The notes beneath the pieces are model-generated. The model did no database searches and was not told the DNA's origin. It saw only the letters and a list, made by a program, of their open reading frames with translations. The translations under genes and the position numbers were made by a program. From an uncultured Collinsella sp. (GTDB taxonomy: Bacteria; Actinomycetota; Coriobacteriia; Coriobacteriales; Coriobacteriaceae), in assembly GCA_902475245.1 (NCBI GenBank), contig CABRYP010000010.1, forward strand, positions 1-58,964: 58,964 nucleotides of DNA, read 5' to 3'. Below are positions 50,199-57,700 of this stretch, piece by piece. The stretch's first letter is position 1, and each line of letters opens with the position of its first letter.

Positions 50199-50867
50199 AT
50201 GGATCATAAAATGTCGCGCTCGCCGTGGGTTATTCATTACGACGGCTCGAGCTGCAACGGATGCGATATCGAGGTGCTGGCCTCGCTCACGCCGCTGTTC
50301 GATGCGGAGCGCTTTGGCGTGGTCAACACCGGCAACCCCAAGCATGCGGACATCTTTTTGGTGACGGGGTCGGTCAATGCCCAGAACCTGCCCGTCGTGC
50401 GCCAGATCTACAACCAGATGCTCGAGCCCAAGTGCGTGGTGGCGTGCGGCATCTGCGCGTGCTCGGGCGGCGTATTCCGCGATGCCTACAACGTGATCGG
50501 AGGCGTGGACCGCGCGATTCCCGTGGACGTATACGCGCCCGGGTGCGCCATTCGTCCCGAGACGGTGATTGATGCCATCGTGGAGGCGTGCGGCATCCTG
50601 GATCAGAAGGAGGCCGTGATGCGTGCTGGCGGTGACCCGCTTACCGTGGGCGGTGCTGCTACCTGGGATGGCGGCGTTGAGCTGGGCGAGGACGGATTTG
50701 TGGCTGCGGGGGCCGGGGCTGACGGTGCCGGTGACGGCGTCGAGGCCAACGTGTCCACCAGGTCCGCCGCACCCGCCGCCGGTGGCGCGCCTGCCGGGAA
50801 GCCCGCCGCGCCCGCCGCTGGCGACGCATCTGCTGAGACGCCCGCCGCTGCAAAGGAGGCCGAGTAA
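50199..50867 (+). CDS. echC: Ech-type hydrogenase small subunit (NuoB-like)
   Basis: The 222-aa protein carries the proximal [4Fe-4S] cluster that passes electrons to the NiFe subunit. The four cysteines are visible: SCNGC (C19, C22), VACGICACSGG and APGCAIRPE (about 117). The conserved core ends near residue 150. The remaining ~70 residues are an Ala/Gly/Pro/Asp-rich low-complexity tail (GAGADGAGDGVEAN, AAPAAGGAPAGKPAAPAAG) not found in typical EchC. AGGAGG overlaps the stop of the previous gene, and its stop overlaps the next start (TAATG). Confidence 0.9.
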   Translation: MDHKMSRSPWVIHYDGSSCNGCDIEVLASLTPLFDAERFGVVNTGNPKHADIFLVTGSVNAQNLPVVRQIYNQMLEPKCVVACGICACSGGVFRDAYNVIGGVDRAIPVDVYAPGCAIRPETVIDAIVEACGILDQKEAVMRAGGDPLTVGGAATWDGGVELGEDGFVAAGAGADGAGDGVEANVSTRSAAPAAGGAPAGKPAAPAAGDASAETPAAAKEAE

Positions 50868-51583
50868 TGCAAAAGGCTATCTATACCACCGTCGGGATCG
50901 ACGAGCTTCTGTCGCATGTCCAGGCGCTCAAGGGCGTCGGCGCGCGCTTTGTGCAAATGCATGCCGAGCGCAACGTCGACGACGGCACGTATCGCCTGGT
51001 CTATACGTTTATCAACGTTCGTGCTGCTCAGGAGCATATTGCGCAGGATGGCAGCTATGCGATCGAGAACCTGGTGGTCGAGGGCATCGACCAGTACCAG
51101 GAGATTCCGTCCATCAGCTCGTATTATCCGGCGGTATTCCCGTTTGAGAACGAGGCGCACGACCTGTTTGGGCTTGCCATTACCGATATGCAGATCGACT
51201 TTAAGGGCTTTTTCTACCAGGTCTCGACTGCCGAGCCCATGAGCGTTATCACACCCGAGGTGAAGGCCGCGCGCGAGAAAGCCATGAAGGTCCGTGCCGC
51301 CGCAGAGGCCAAGGCGCGCAAGGCTGCGGCCGAGAAGGCCGCTGCCGCTGCTGCTGCGGGGGAGGGCGCCGCGGGTGCCGGCGATGCTGCGAACGCTGTT
51401 GCCGCCCAGCCCGCTGCGGCTACCGGCTCCGATGCTCAGCATGACGATGCTGCTGCCAAGGCCGCGCTCAAGGCTGCCGAGATGGAGGCAAAGCTCGCCG
51501 CCATGGATCCCGAGAAAGCGGCCAAGGTCCGCGCGGCGCTTGCCGCCAAGGCCGCCCGCGACAAGCAGAAAAAGGAGGCGTAA
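50867..51583 (+). CDS. echD: Ech-type hydrogenase NuoC-like subunit
   Basis: The 238-aa protein has a NuoC/HycE-N-like core at about residues 1-135: SSYYPAVFPFENEAHDLFGL and MQIDFKGFFYQVS match the 30-kDa complex I subunit signature. It helps seat the large subunit on the module. From about 135 onward it becomes an Ala/Lys/Glu-rich helical tail (AREKAMKVRAAAEAKARK and similar), about 100 residues with no family counterpart. The start overlaps echC by one base, and echE starts 5 bases after its stop. Confidence 0.88.
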   Translation: MQKAIYTTVGIDELLSHVQALKGVGARFVQMHAERNVDDGTYRLVYTFINVRAAQEHIAQDGSYAIENLVVEGIDQYQEIPSISSYYPAVFPFENEAHDLFGLAITDMQIDFKGFFYQVSTAEPMSVITPEVKAAREKAMKVRAAAEAKARKAAAEKAAAAAAAGEGAAGAGDAANAVAAQPAAATGSDAQHDDAAAKAALKAAEMEAKLAAMDPEKAAKVRAALAAKAARDKQKKEA

Positions 51584-51588
51584 GGTCC

Positions 51589-52677
51589 ATGGCACATCGC
51601 TCCGTTATTCCGTTTGGCCCGCAACACCCGGTGCTGCCCGAGCCGCTTCATCTGGACCTGGTGATCGAGGACGACCGCGTCATCGAGGCAATTCCGCAGA
51701 TCGGCTTTGTGCACCGCGGACTCGAGAAGCTCACCGAAAAGCGCGACATGCACCAGTTTGGCTACATCGCCGAGCGCATCTGCGGCATCTGCGCCGTGGG
51801 CCACAGCTATGGCTATGCCAGCGCCTGCGAGCGCATGCTCGACATCGAGGTGCCCGGCCGCGCGCAGTATATCCGCACCATTTTGCACGAGCTTTCGCGC
51901 ATCCACTCGCATCTGCTGTGGCTGGGCCTGCTCGCCGATGCCTTTGGCTTCGAGGCGCTGTTCTATCGTTCGTGGACGCTGCGCGAGCAGATTCTCAAGA
52001 TCTTCGAGAGCACGTGCGGTGGTCGCGTGATTCTGTCGATCAACGAGATCGGCGGCCTTAAGCACGACATTGAGGACTCCGAGCTGGCGGGTATTGTCCA
52101 GACGCTCGATGCCATGCGTCCCGACTACGAGGCCCTGGTGCATACGTTTTTGGACGACAATAGCTGCGGCGAGCGCCTGCATGGCGTGGGCGTGATCAGC
52201 AAGAAGGACGCGCTGAATCTGTCGATGGTCGGCCCGTTCGGTCGCGCCTCGGGCGTGGATTACGACGTGCGCATGTTTGGCGACGGTGCCTATGCAGGCC
52301 TGGCAGCATTTGAGCCCATCGTTGCTACCGACGGCGACTGCTATGCCCGCTGCCAGGTGCGTTGTGCCGAGGTCACGCAGGCCATGGACATCATCAAGGA
52401 GCTTGTGGGCAAGATCCCGCACGACGGTATCGGCGGGCGCACCAAGCTCACGCCGGCCGACGGCGCGCGCGGCGAGGTTGTGATTGAGCAGCCGCGCGGC
52501 GAGGCGTACTACTATGTGCGCGGTAACGGCACCAAGAATCTGGACCGTTTTCGCGTGCGCACGCCGACGTCGCAGAACCTGGCGGGTCTGACACATGCGC
52601 TGCAGGGCGTGCTCCTTGCCAACGTGCCCATGATTATCCTGACCATCGACCCCTGCATTAGCTGCACGGAAAGGTAG
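51589..52677 (+). CDS. echE: Ech-type [NiFe] hydrogenase large (catalytic) subunit
   Basis: The 362-aa NuoD-like protein has both nickel-binding pairs: ERICGICAVGHS (about 61-71) and DPCISCTER as the final nine residues (354-362). Because all four Cys ligands are present it should be an active hydrogenase rather than a complex I NuoD. The chain ends exactly after the Arg of the C-terminal motif, so there is no extension for a maturation protease to remove, as known for Ech and CooH enzymes. It reduces protons with electrons from ferredoxin, or the reverse. Hyp maturation genes are not in the window. AAGGAGG lies just upstream, inside echD. Confidence 0.93.
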   Translation: MAHRSVIPFGPQHPVLPEPLHLDLVIEDDRVIEAIPQIGFVHRGLEKLTEKRDMHQFGYIAERICGICAVGHSYGYASACERMLDIEVPGRAQYIRTILHELSRIHSHLLWLGLLADAFGFEALFYRSWTLREQILKIFESTCGGRVILSINEIGGLKHDIEDSELAGIVQTLDAMRPDYEALVHTFLDDNSCGERLHGVGVISKKDALNLSMVGPFGRASGVDYDVRMFGDGAYAGLAAFEPIVATDGDCYARCQVRCAEVTQAMDIIKELVGKIPHDGIGGRTKLTPADGARGEVVIEQPRGEAYYYVRGNGTKNLDRFRVRTPTSQNLAGLTHALQGVLLANVPMIILTIDPCISCTER

Positions 52678-52684
52678 GCGCGGC

Positions 52685-53026
52685 ATGAGTTTACTGACAT
52701 TTGCCAAGACGGCCTTGGGTTCTATGGTCAAGCAGCCGGTAACGGTGCGCTACCCGCAGGAGGAGCTGACGGTACCCGAACGCTTGCGCGGGCATATCGT
52801 CAATGACATGGACGTGTGCATCTGCTGCGGCATGTGCGCGCGTCGCTGCCCGGCGGGCGCGCTCGCGGTCGATCGCAAGGGCGGAACGTGGTCGATCGAT
52901 CCGTACGCTTGCGTGGTGTGCGGCGAGTGCATCGAGAGCTGCCCCAAGCACTGCCTGACTATGGATACCGCCCGTACCCCAGTCGCAGCGGATAAGACTC
53001 CCACGGTAGAAACCAAGCCGGAATAG
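52685..53026 (+). CDS. echF: Ech-type hydrogenase ferredoxin-like subunit (2x[4Fe-4S])
   Basis: The 113-aa protein resembles NuoI/EchF. It has two cluster motifs, CICCGMCARRCP (about 42-53) and CVVCGECIESCP (about 78-89), with the CxxCxxCxxxCP spacing of [4Fe-4S] sites. It is the entry point for electrons from soluble ferredoxin. It starts 7 bases after echE (AAAGGTAGG upstream) and ends the five-gene operon. Confidence 0.92.
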   Translation: MSLLTFAKTALGSMVKQPVTVRYPQEELTVPERLRGHIVNDMDVCICCGMCARRCPAGALAVDRKGGTWSIDPYACVVCGECIESCPKHCLTMDTARTPVAADKTPTVETKPE

Positions 53027-53058
53027 CGTTGGAATGGGGCTGGAATAGAGCTGGAATA

Positions 53059-53090
53059 GGGCCGGTGGGGCAAAATTGCCCCACCGGCCC
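53059..53090 (+). terminator. Near-perfect palindrome after the hydrogenase operon
   Basis: GGGCCGGTGGGGCAA and its complement are arranged back to back around AA, a 15-bp stem. No T-run follows, so it may act as a 3' stabiliser or bidirectional stop instead. Three GGAAT[AG]-containing direct repeats (53031-53058) lead into it. Confidence 0.55.
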
Positions 53091-53123
53091 CGCGCGTGAA
53101 CGTGCGGCTAAGCCTCCGCGAAC

Positions 53124-53275
53124 AAAACTATGCCGGATTACTACGATAAATCGCCTACCCCCAACCACACCGCATTTGGCAAAACAAAAATCGCAGGTAG
53201 ACGGCTCGCAGTTTAGCGAAAAAGTCGCGCGTGATCGGCGACCTCGTTTTTATCGTAGTAATCCGGCATAGTTTT
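53124..53275. repeat. MITE-like palindromic element, family member 2 (152 bp)
   Basis: A perfect 27-bp inverted repeat (53124-53150 and 53249-53275) has outer end AAAACTATGCCGGATTACTA. The interior contains AAAATCGCAGGTAGA (53187-53201). With the 53384 element it accounts for most of the 570-bp gap 53027-53596. Confidence 0.82.
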
Positions 53276-53303
53276 GAAATGCCACCATATCCATGGCAGC
53301 TCC

Positions 53304-53334
53304 TGATCCCCTAGGGACGGAAGAAAACGGATCA
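53304..53334. repeat. TGATCC...GGATCA linker palindrome
   Basis: TGATCCCCTAGGGACGGAAG...GGATCA is the inverse of the sequences at 20758 and 21006, again lying next to members of the 152-bp family. Confidence 0.5.
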
Positions 53335-53383
53335 TTTTGGTCCCGCGAGGCTTGCGGAGGCACTCGTGCAGGGCCGCCCGAAC

Positions 53384-53535
53384 AAAACTATGCCGGTTCA
53401 CTACGATGAATTCGACATCCCCGACCATGACTGCATTTTTCTAAATATTGCAAGCGCTCTACCTGCGGTTTTGCAAGTGCGCAATTTGCCGTGGTCAAAG
53501 GTGGGCGATTCACCGTAGTAAACCGGCATAGTTTT
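53384..53535. repeat. MITE-like palindromic element, family member 3 (152 bp)
   Basis: 27-bp inverted ends (53384-53410 and 53509-53535, two mismatches) match member 2 closely, and the total length is again 152 bp. The interior has CCCCGACCATGACTGC and TCTACCTGCGGTTTT (53458-53472). Confidence 0.82.
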
Positions 53536-53596
53536 GAAATGGCATTAAAGCGGTAGCAGCCATTTTGCTATGCCGGGGTGGTCGGCCGTTGGGTAA

Positions 53597-54226
53597 TTAC
53601 CCTCGCAGGTAGGCAATGGCGATCTGTGTGCGGTTGCGTAGGCCCATTTTGGCAAGGATCGAGCTGATGTGGTTGCGCACGGTGCCTTCGCCCATGTAGG
53701 CGGTGGCGGCGATCTCCTTGTTGTCGAGGCCGCGGGCGATGAGCTCGGCAACTTCGAACTCGCGGTCGGTTAGGCTGGCGAAGGCCGCGGGTCGGCGGAG
53801 TGTGCCCGCCTCAACGCCCGTTCCGTCAAAATTGATGTCCTCGATCGCCTTGCCCTCGAGTACGCGTTTGCCGTCCATGACTTGCGTCAATGCCGGAGGA
53901 ATGGCGGCGACATCGGTCTTGATCAGGTAGCCGCGGGCACCCAGTTTGAGCGCCGACACAATGTACTCGTCATCCGAGAATGTCGTCAGAAACACCACGC
54001 GCGCCGAAGGGTCGCGCTCAAGGATCTCGCGTGCCGCCGAAAGTCCGTCACGCCCCGGCATCTGAATGTCGAGCAGTGCGATATCGGGCGCGTGTTCGGC
54101 ATAGAGCGAAACCGCATCGTTGCCGTTGGCACCGGTGCCCACCACTTCGATCTGCGGCTGGGCGCCCAGGATAATCTTGAGCGAATCGACCACCAAGCGG
54201 TCGTCGTCGACAACGATGAGCCTCAT
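53597..54226 (-). CDS. NarL/LuxR-type response regulator
   Basis: The 209-aa protein has a receiver domain (about 1-120) with the acidic pair DDD near the start, the phospho-acceptor Asp in ALLDIQMPG (about 54), and Thr/Lys switch residues in FLTTF and YLIKTD. The C-terminal LuxR HTH (about 147-205) reads LTDREFEVAELIARGLDNKE and EGTVRNHISSILAKMGL. Its ATG overlaps the kinase stop by four bases, so the pair is translated together. It probably controls the divergent ABC exporter at 55565. Confidence 0.94.
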   Translation of the reverse strand: MRLIVVDDDRLVVDSLKIILGAQPQIEVVGTGANGNDAVSLYAEHAPDIALLDIQMPGRDGLSAAREILERDPSARVVFLTTFSDDEYIVSALKLGARGYLIKTDVAAIPPALTQVMDGKRVLEGKAIEDINFDGTGVEAGTLRRPAAFASLTDREFEVAELIARGLDNKEIAATAYMGEGTVRNHISSILAKMGLRNRTQIAIAYLRG

Positions 54227-55368
54227 CGGCCCTCATCTCCTTGCTGTTTGGGAACGGTGGCAAACACGCGCCAGCCGCCGGCGCTGGCACGCGGGCCGGC
54301 GGTGAAGGTGCCGCCAAGCGCCTCGATGCGCTCGCGCATGGAGGCGAGCCCCATGCCCTCCGCGGCGCCGCGGCTGCTTGCTTGGACCCCGCCCGCACCA
54401 TCGTCGGTAACGATGAGCTGGTAAAACGACGGATGCTCCATGCATCGTACGGTGACGGTCTGGGCGCAAGCGTGGCGCATGGTATTGGAGAGCGCCTCGC
54501 GCAGGACCGCCGCAAAGCAGTTGGCGACGTTTACGGGCGCATGTTCGGCCAAAACTTCAAGCTCAATCTGCGGGCCGCCGTCCGAGCGCGCGCCTTCAAC
54601 GATGCGTTCGAGCTGCACGGAAAGGTCGACGGCGTTGTCGTTGAGCGCGTGGACGCTGGTGCGCACGAGCTGGAGCGCCTCGTCAACCGTGCGTTTGACG
54701 TCGGCGAAATCGGCGGCGACGCCGGGCTCGTCGGCATGGACTACGCGCAAGGCTTCGGCTTGCAGCGAGGCGCGCGTGAGCTGGTGGCCGACGTTATCGT
54801 GGATCTCGCGCGCGATACGGGCGCGTTCGGCGAGTGTCGCGAGCTCGACTTCGTAGTCCTGGCGATCGGCAAGGTCGCGGTTGCGCGCTTCGAGCGCGAG
54901 AGCTCGTTCCTGCAGCTCGTCGCGGATGCGGCGCATGCGCTGCTGCTCGCGCTCCAACTGGGCGGTACGTAGCGATAACAAGGTGGCGGCAACTGAAAGG
55001 ATGGCGGTCAGTAGAAGCGTTCGGGCGGTGAGCGCGTCGGCGCGTAGGTCCGCGACGAGTGCGAAGACAAAGGCGACGCCAATGCCCAACGCGACCCAAA
55101 CGTGTTCACGGCGCACGCGCCGCGCGATGTCATAGAGGGCGAGAGGCGCAAACGGCACAAACGGCGGCGCAAAGACGGCCGCGATGATGTAAGCGTAACT
55201 CGCGGCCTTGCTTACACGGCGTGTGCGTTCCCCCTGTGCGACCTCGGCCAGCGAGGTGGCGATAACGCCAAGACAAAACGCCGCGACCAGGCGGGCGTCC
55301 ACAGCAAGGCCCGTGGCGGCCGCAATGCAGCACGCCAGCACGATCGATTTGTCGAAAAGCCTGTTCAT
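54223..55368 (-). CDS. NarL-family sensor histidine kinase
   Basis: The 381-aa protein has an N-terminal membrane part of about four to five helices (about 5-130) with little exterior loop, a coiled-coil linker (about 140-180), a HisKA_3 box LAERARIAREIHDNVGHQL with the phospho-His near 191, and an HATPase_c domain with SNTMRHA, DDGAGG and GMGLASMRERIEALGG. The small input domain suggests sensing within the membrane. I set the start at MNRLFDKS (55368): a TACAAT box at 55375-55380 lies 6 bases upstream and there is no SD, suggesting a leaderless mRNA. Longer in-frame starts up to 55545 look non-coding. Confidence 0.88.
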   Translation of the reverse strand: MNRLFDKSIVLACCIAAATGLAVDARLVAAFCLGVIATSLAEVAQGERTRRVSKAASYAYIIAAVFAPPFVPFAPLALYDIARRVRREHVWVALGIGVAFVFALVADLRADALTARTLLLTAILSVAATLLSLRTAQLEREQQRMRRIRDELQERALALEARNRDLADRQDYEVELATLAERARIAREIHDNVGHQLTRASLQAEALRVVHADEPGVAADFADVKRTVDEALQLVRTSVHALNDNAVDLSVQLERIVEGARSDGGPQIELEVLAEHAPVNVANCFAAVLREALSNTMRHACAQTVTVRCMEHPSFYQLIVTDDGAGGVQASSRGAAEGMGLASMRERIEALGGTFTAGPRASAGGWRVFATVPKQQGDEGR

Positions 55369-55374
55369 ACGGGT

Positions 55375-55380
55375 ATTGTA
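55375..55380 (-). promoter_or_regulatory. -10 box placing the kinase mRNA start at its ATG
   Basis: TACAAT on the minus strand ends 6 bases before the start codon, the spacing expected when transcription begins at the A of ATG. No good -35 is visible, so this is a modest call. Confidence 0.45.
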
Positions 55381-55564
55381 CGCGAAGCCGCGCGTAGTGG
55401 AGGGGCCGCCTGCGCAACCGTGACATTCCTCCCGCGCGACAAATCGGGGGCGTCGGTGGCCACACGGCCAAGCCCCGCACTCGTGACAAAGCTCACTGGT
55501 GCGCGCCGGCGGCTCCTGCGATGATGCAATCGTACCGGGCCGCAATCAACAGAAGGGCCGCCTC

Positions 55565-56503
55565 ATGACAGACATCGTCCACGTCGAAAACCTCGTCAAG
55601 CGCTACGACGATCTTATCGCGCTCGACCACTTTAACCTGAGCATCGCCCCTGGCGAGATCTTTGGCCTGCTGGGCCCCAACGGCTCGGGCAAGACCACAT
55701 CCATCAACTGCATTCTGCAGCTGCTCGCCTACGACAAAGGCACCATCGAGCTGTTCGGCGAGCCCATGACGCCCGCCCGCTATGACCTCAAGCGCCGCAT
55801 CGGCGTGGTGCCACAGCAGGTGGCGGTGTTTGACGAGCTCACGGTGCGCGAGAACATCGACTATTTCTGCAGCCTCTACGTTAACGACCGCAAGCGCCGC
55901 CGCGCGCTGGTGGACGAGGCGATTGACTTTGTCGGTCTGGGCGACTTTACCAAGTTCCGCCCCGGCAAGCTCTCGGGCGGCCTGGCGCGTCGCCTCAACA
56001 TCGCCTGCGGTATCGCGCACAAGCCCGAGCTCATCTTCTTTGACGAGCCCACGGTGGCGGTCGATCCGCAGAGCCGCAACGCCATCCTGGAGGGCATCTG
56101 CCGCCTGCGCGACGAGGGCGCCACGGTGGTGTATACCAGCCATTACATGGAGGAAGTCGAGCAGATTTGCAGCCGCATCATGATCATGGACGGCGGCCGT
56201 GTGCTGGCGCAGGGCACCAACGACGAGCTCAAGCGCATGATTCAAATGGGCGAGCGCGTGACCGTCGAGGTCGGCGCCGTCGAGACCGCCACGGTTGAGC
56301 GCCTGCGCGCCCTCGAGCACGTGCTTTCGGTCGAGCTGTCCGGCGGCGAGCTCGTCTGCACCTGCGAAGCGAGTCCGCACAATCTGGTCGACATCCTCGA
56401 CACGTTGCGCGCCGCCGACGTGGCGCTCGGCCGCGTGTGGAGCGAGCCGCCGACTCTCAACGACGTGTTCCTCGAGATCACCGGCCGCGAGCTGCGCGAC
56501 TAG
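55565..56503 (+). CDS. ABC-2 type exporter ATP-binding protein
   Basis: The 312-aa protein is of the DrrA/NatA group. It has Walker A GPNGSGKTTSINC (about 39-51), a Q-loop VVPQQVAVFDELTVREN, signature LSGGLARRLNIACG and Walker B LIFFDEPTVAVDPQSR, followed by a C-terminal regulatory tail (about 215-312). It drives the two permeases encoded next. The start at 55565 follows GAAGGG; it is divergent from the kinase. The signature has Leu-Ala where LSGGMKRR is usual. Confidence 0.93.
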   Translation: MTDIVHVENLVKRYDDLIALDHFNLSIAPGEIFGLLGPNGSGKTTSINCILQLLAYDKGTIELFGEPMTPARYDLKRRIGVVPQQVAVFDELTVRENIDYFCSLYVNDRKRRRALVDEAIDFVGLGDFTKFRPGKLSGGLARRLNIACGIAHKPELIFFDEPTVAVDPQSRNAILEGICRLRDEGATVVYTSHYMEEVEQICSRIMIMDGGRVLAQGTNDELKRMIQMGERVTVEVGAVETATVERLRALEHVLSVELSGGELVCTCEASPHNLVDILDTLRAADVALGRVWSEPPTLNDVFLEITGRELRD

Positions 56504-56512
56504 GGGGCGGCC

Positions 56513-57700
56513 ATGTTCAACACCATCATCACCACGCTCAAGACGCTACTGCGTCGACCGAGTACATGGGTCTGGGGCGCGATCTTTCCCATTGCACTTT
56601 CAACGATGTTCATGTTTATGTTCGCGAACCTGAGCTCTGACGGAAAAGTCGACCCGGTGCCGGTAGCCGTTGTCGCTGACGAAGCCTGGGGCGCTTCGTC
56701 CTTTAAGAACGTGGCGACGTCGCTTGCCAAGGAGGGCGACGATCAGCTGCTCGAGATCCACGAGTGCGACGACGCAGCCGCCGCGAACCGTGCGCTTAAG
56801 GCTGGCGAGGTCGCGGGCATCTATACGGTCGACGACGCAGGCGCACCCAAGCTCACGCTGCTATCGAGCTACGACAGCTCGCGTGCCTCGTCGGTGCTCA
56901 CCGATCGCAGCATTCTGGAGACGGTGGCAAGCTCGTATACGCAAAATGCCGAGCTCATGTCCCAGATTGCCCAAGACAACCCGGCCGCCCTTGCCGACCC
57001 GGAGGCGGTTGCGCGCGCCCTGTCGCTCGAGGGCGGAACCCGCCGCGTGAGCCTGACGCGCACCACGCCCGACGGCACGACCATTTACTACTACGCGCTC
57101 TTTGGCCTGGTCGCGATGATGTCTGCCGAGTTTGCCGCCTTGAGCGTCGTCGACCTGCAGCCCAATCTGTCGGGCCTTGGAGCGCGCCGCTGCGTGGGTG
57201 GCCTTTCCAAGACGGCGTCGCTGGCCGGCATCTTTGTCGGCTCGTGGCTGGTTTCCTTTGCCTCGATGGCGGTCGCGATTGGCTACGTGCGCCTAGTCGT
57301 TGGCGTCGACTTTGGCGGGCGCGAGGGGCTGTGCCTGCTGGGCGGTGCTGCATCCGCGCTTGCCGTCACGGGCCTGGGGCTCTTTGTGGGTACGCTTCCC
57401 GTTAAGGGTGGCAAGGCATCCAAGTCGGGCATCCTCACGGGCTTTGCCACCACGTGCGCCCTGTTTGCCGGGCTCTACGGCGAGCCGGCGATGGCGCTTG
57501 CCGACGATGTCGCCCGCGCCTGCCCGGCCGAGTGCTGGCTCAACCCCGTCAAGCTCATCTGCGACATGTTCAATCGCCTGTATTTCTTTGAGGACCTGGG
57601 GCCCTTCGCCGTCCGCGTCGGCGCGCTCGTCCTGATGGCCCTGGTGTTTGTCGTCGCCGCTACGCTGATCTTTGGAAGGAGCCGCTATGAGCACCTTTAA
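56513..57700 (+). CDS. ABC-2 type exporter permease (first)
   Basis: The 395-aa protein has one N-terminal helix (about 20-40, WGAIFPIALSTMFMFMFANL), a large exterior domain (about 45-195) and a cluster of about five helices (about 200-390), the ABC-2/NatB-like layout. It starts 9 bases after the ATPase stop and its end overlaps the next permease by 14 bases. With the neighbouring permease it would form a heterodimeric channel. Substrate is unknown; peptides, antibiotics or lipids are typical when such an exporter is paired with a NarL-type two-component system. Confidence 0.88.
   Translation: MFNTIITTLKTLLRRPSTWVWGAIFPIALSTMFMFMFANLSSDGKVDPVPVAVVADEAWGASSFKNVATSLAKEGDDQLLEIHECDDAAAANRALKAGEVAGIYTVDDAGAPKLTLLSSYDSSRASSVLTDRSILETVASSYTQNAELMSQIAQDNPAALADPEAVARALSLEGGTRRVSLTRTTPDGTTIYYYALFGLVAMMSAEFAALSVVDLQPNLSGLGARRCVGGLSKTASLAGIFVGSWLVSFASMAVAIGYVRLVVGVDFGGREGLCLLGGAASALAVTGLGLFVGTLPVKGGKASKSGILTGFATTCALFAGLYGEPAMALADDVARACPAECWLNPVKLICDMFNRLYFFEDLGPFAVRVGALVLMALVFVVAATLIFGRSRYEHL

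Noticed and set aside
51589..52677. Complex I NuoD
   Set aside because: Both nickel-binding CxxC pairs are present and the operon lacks the other complex I genes, so a hydrogenase is favoured.
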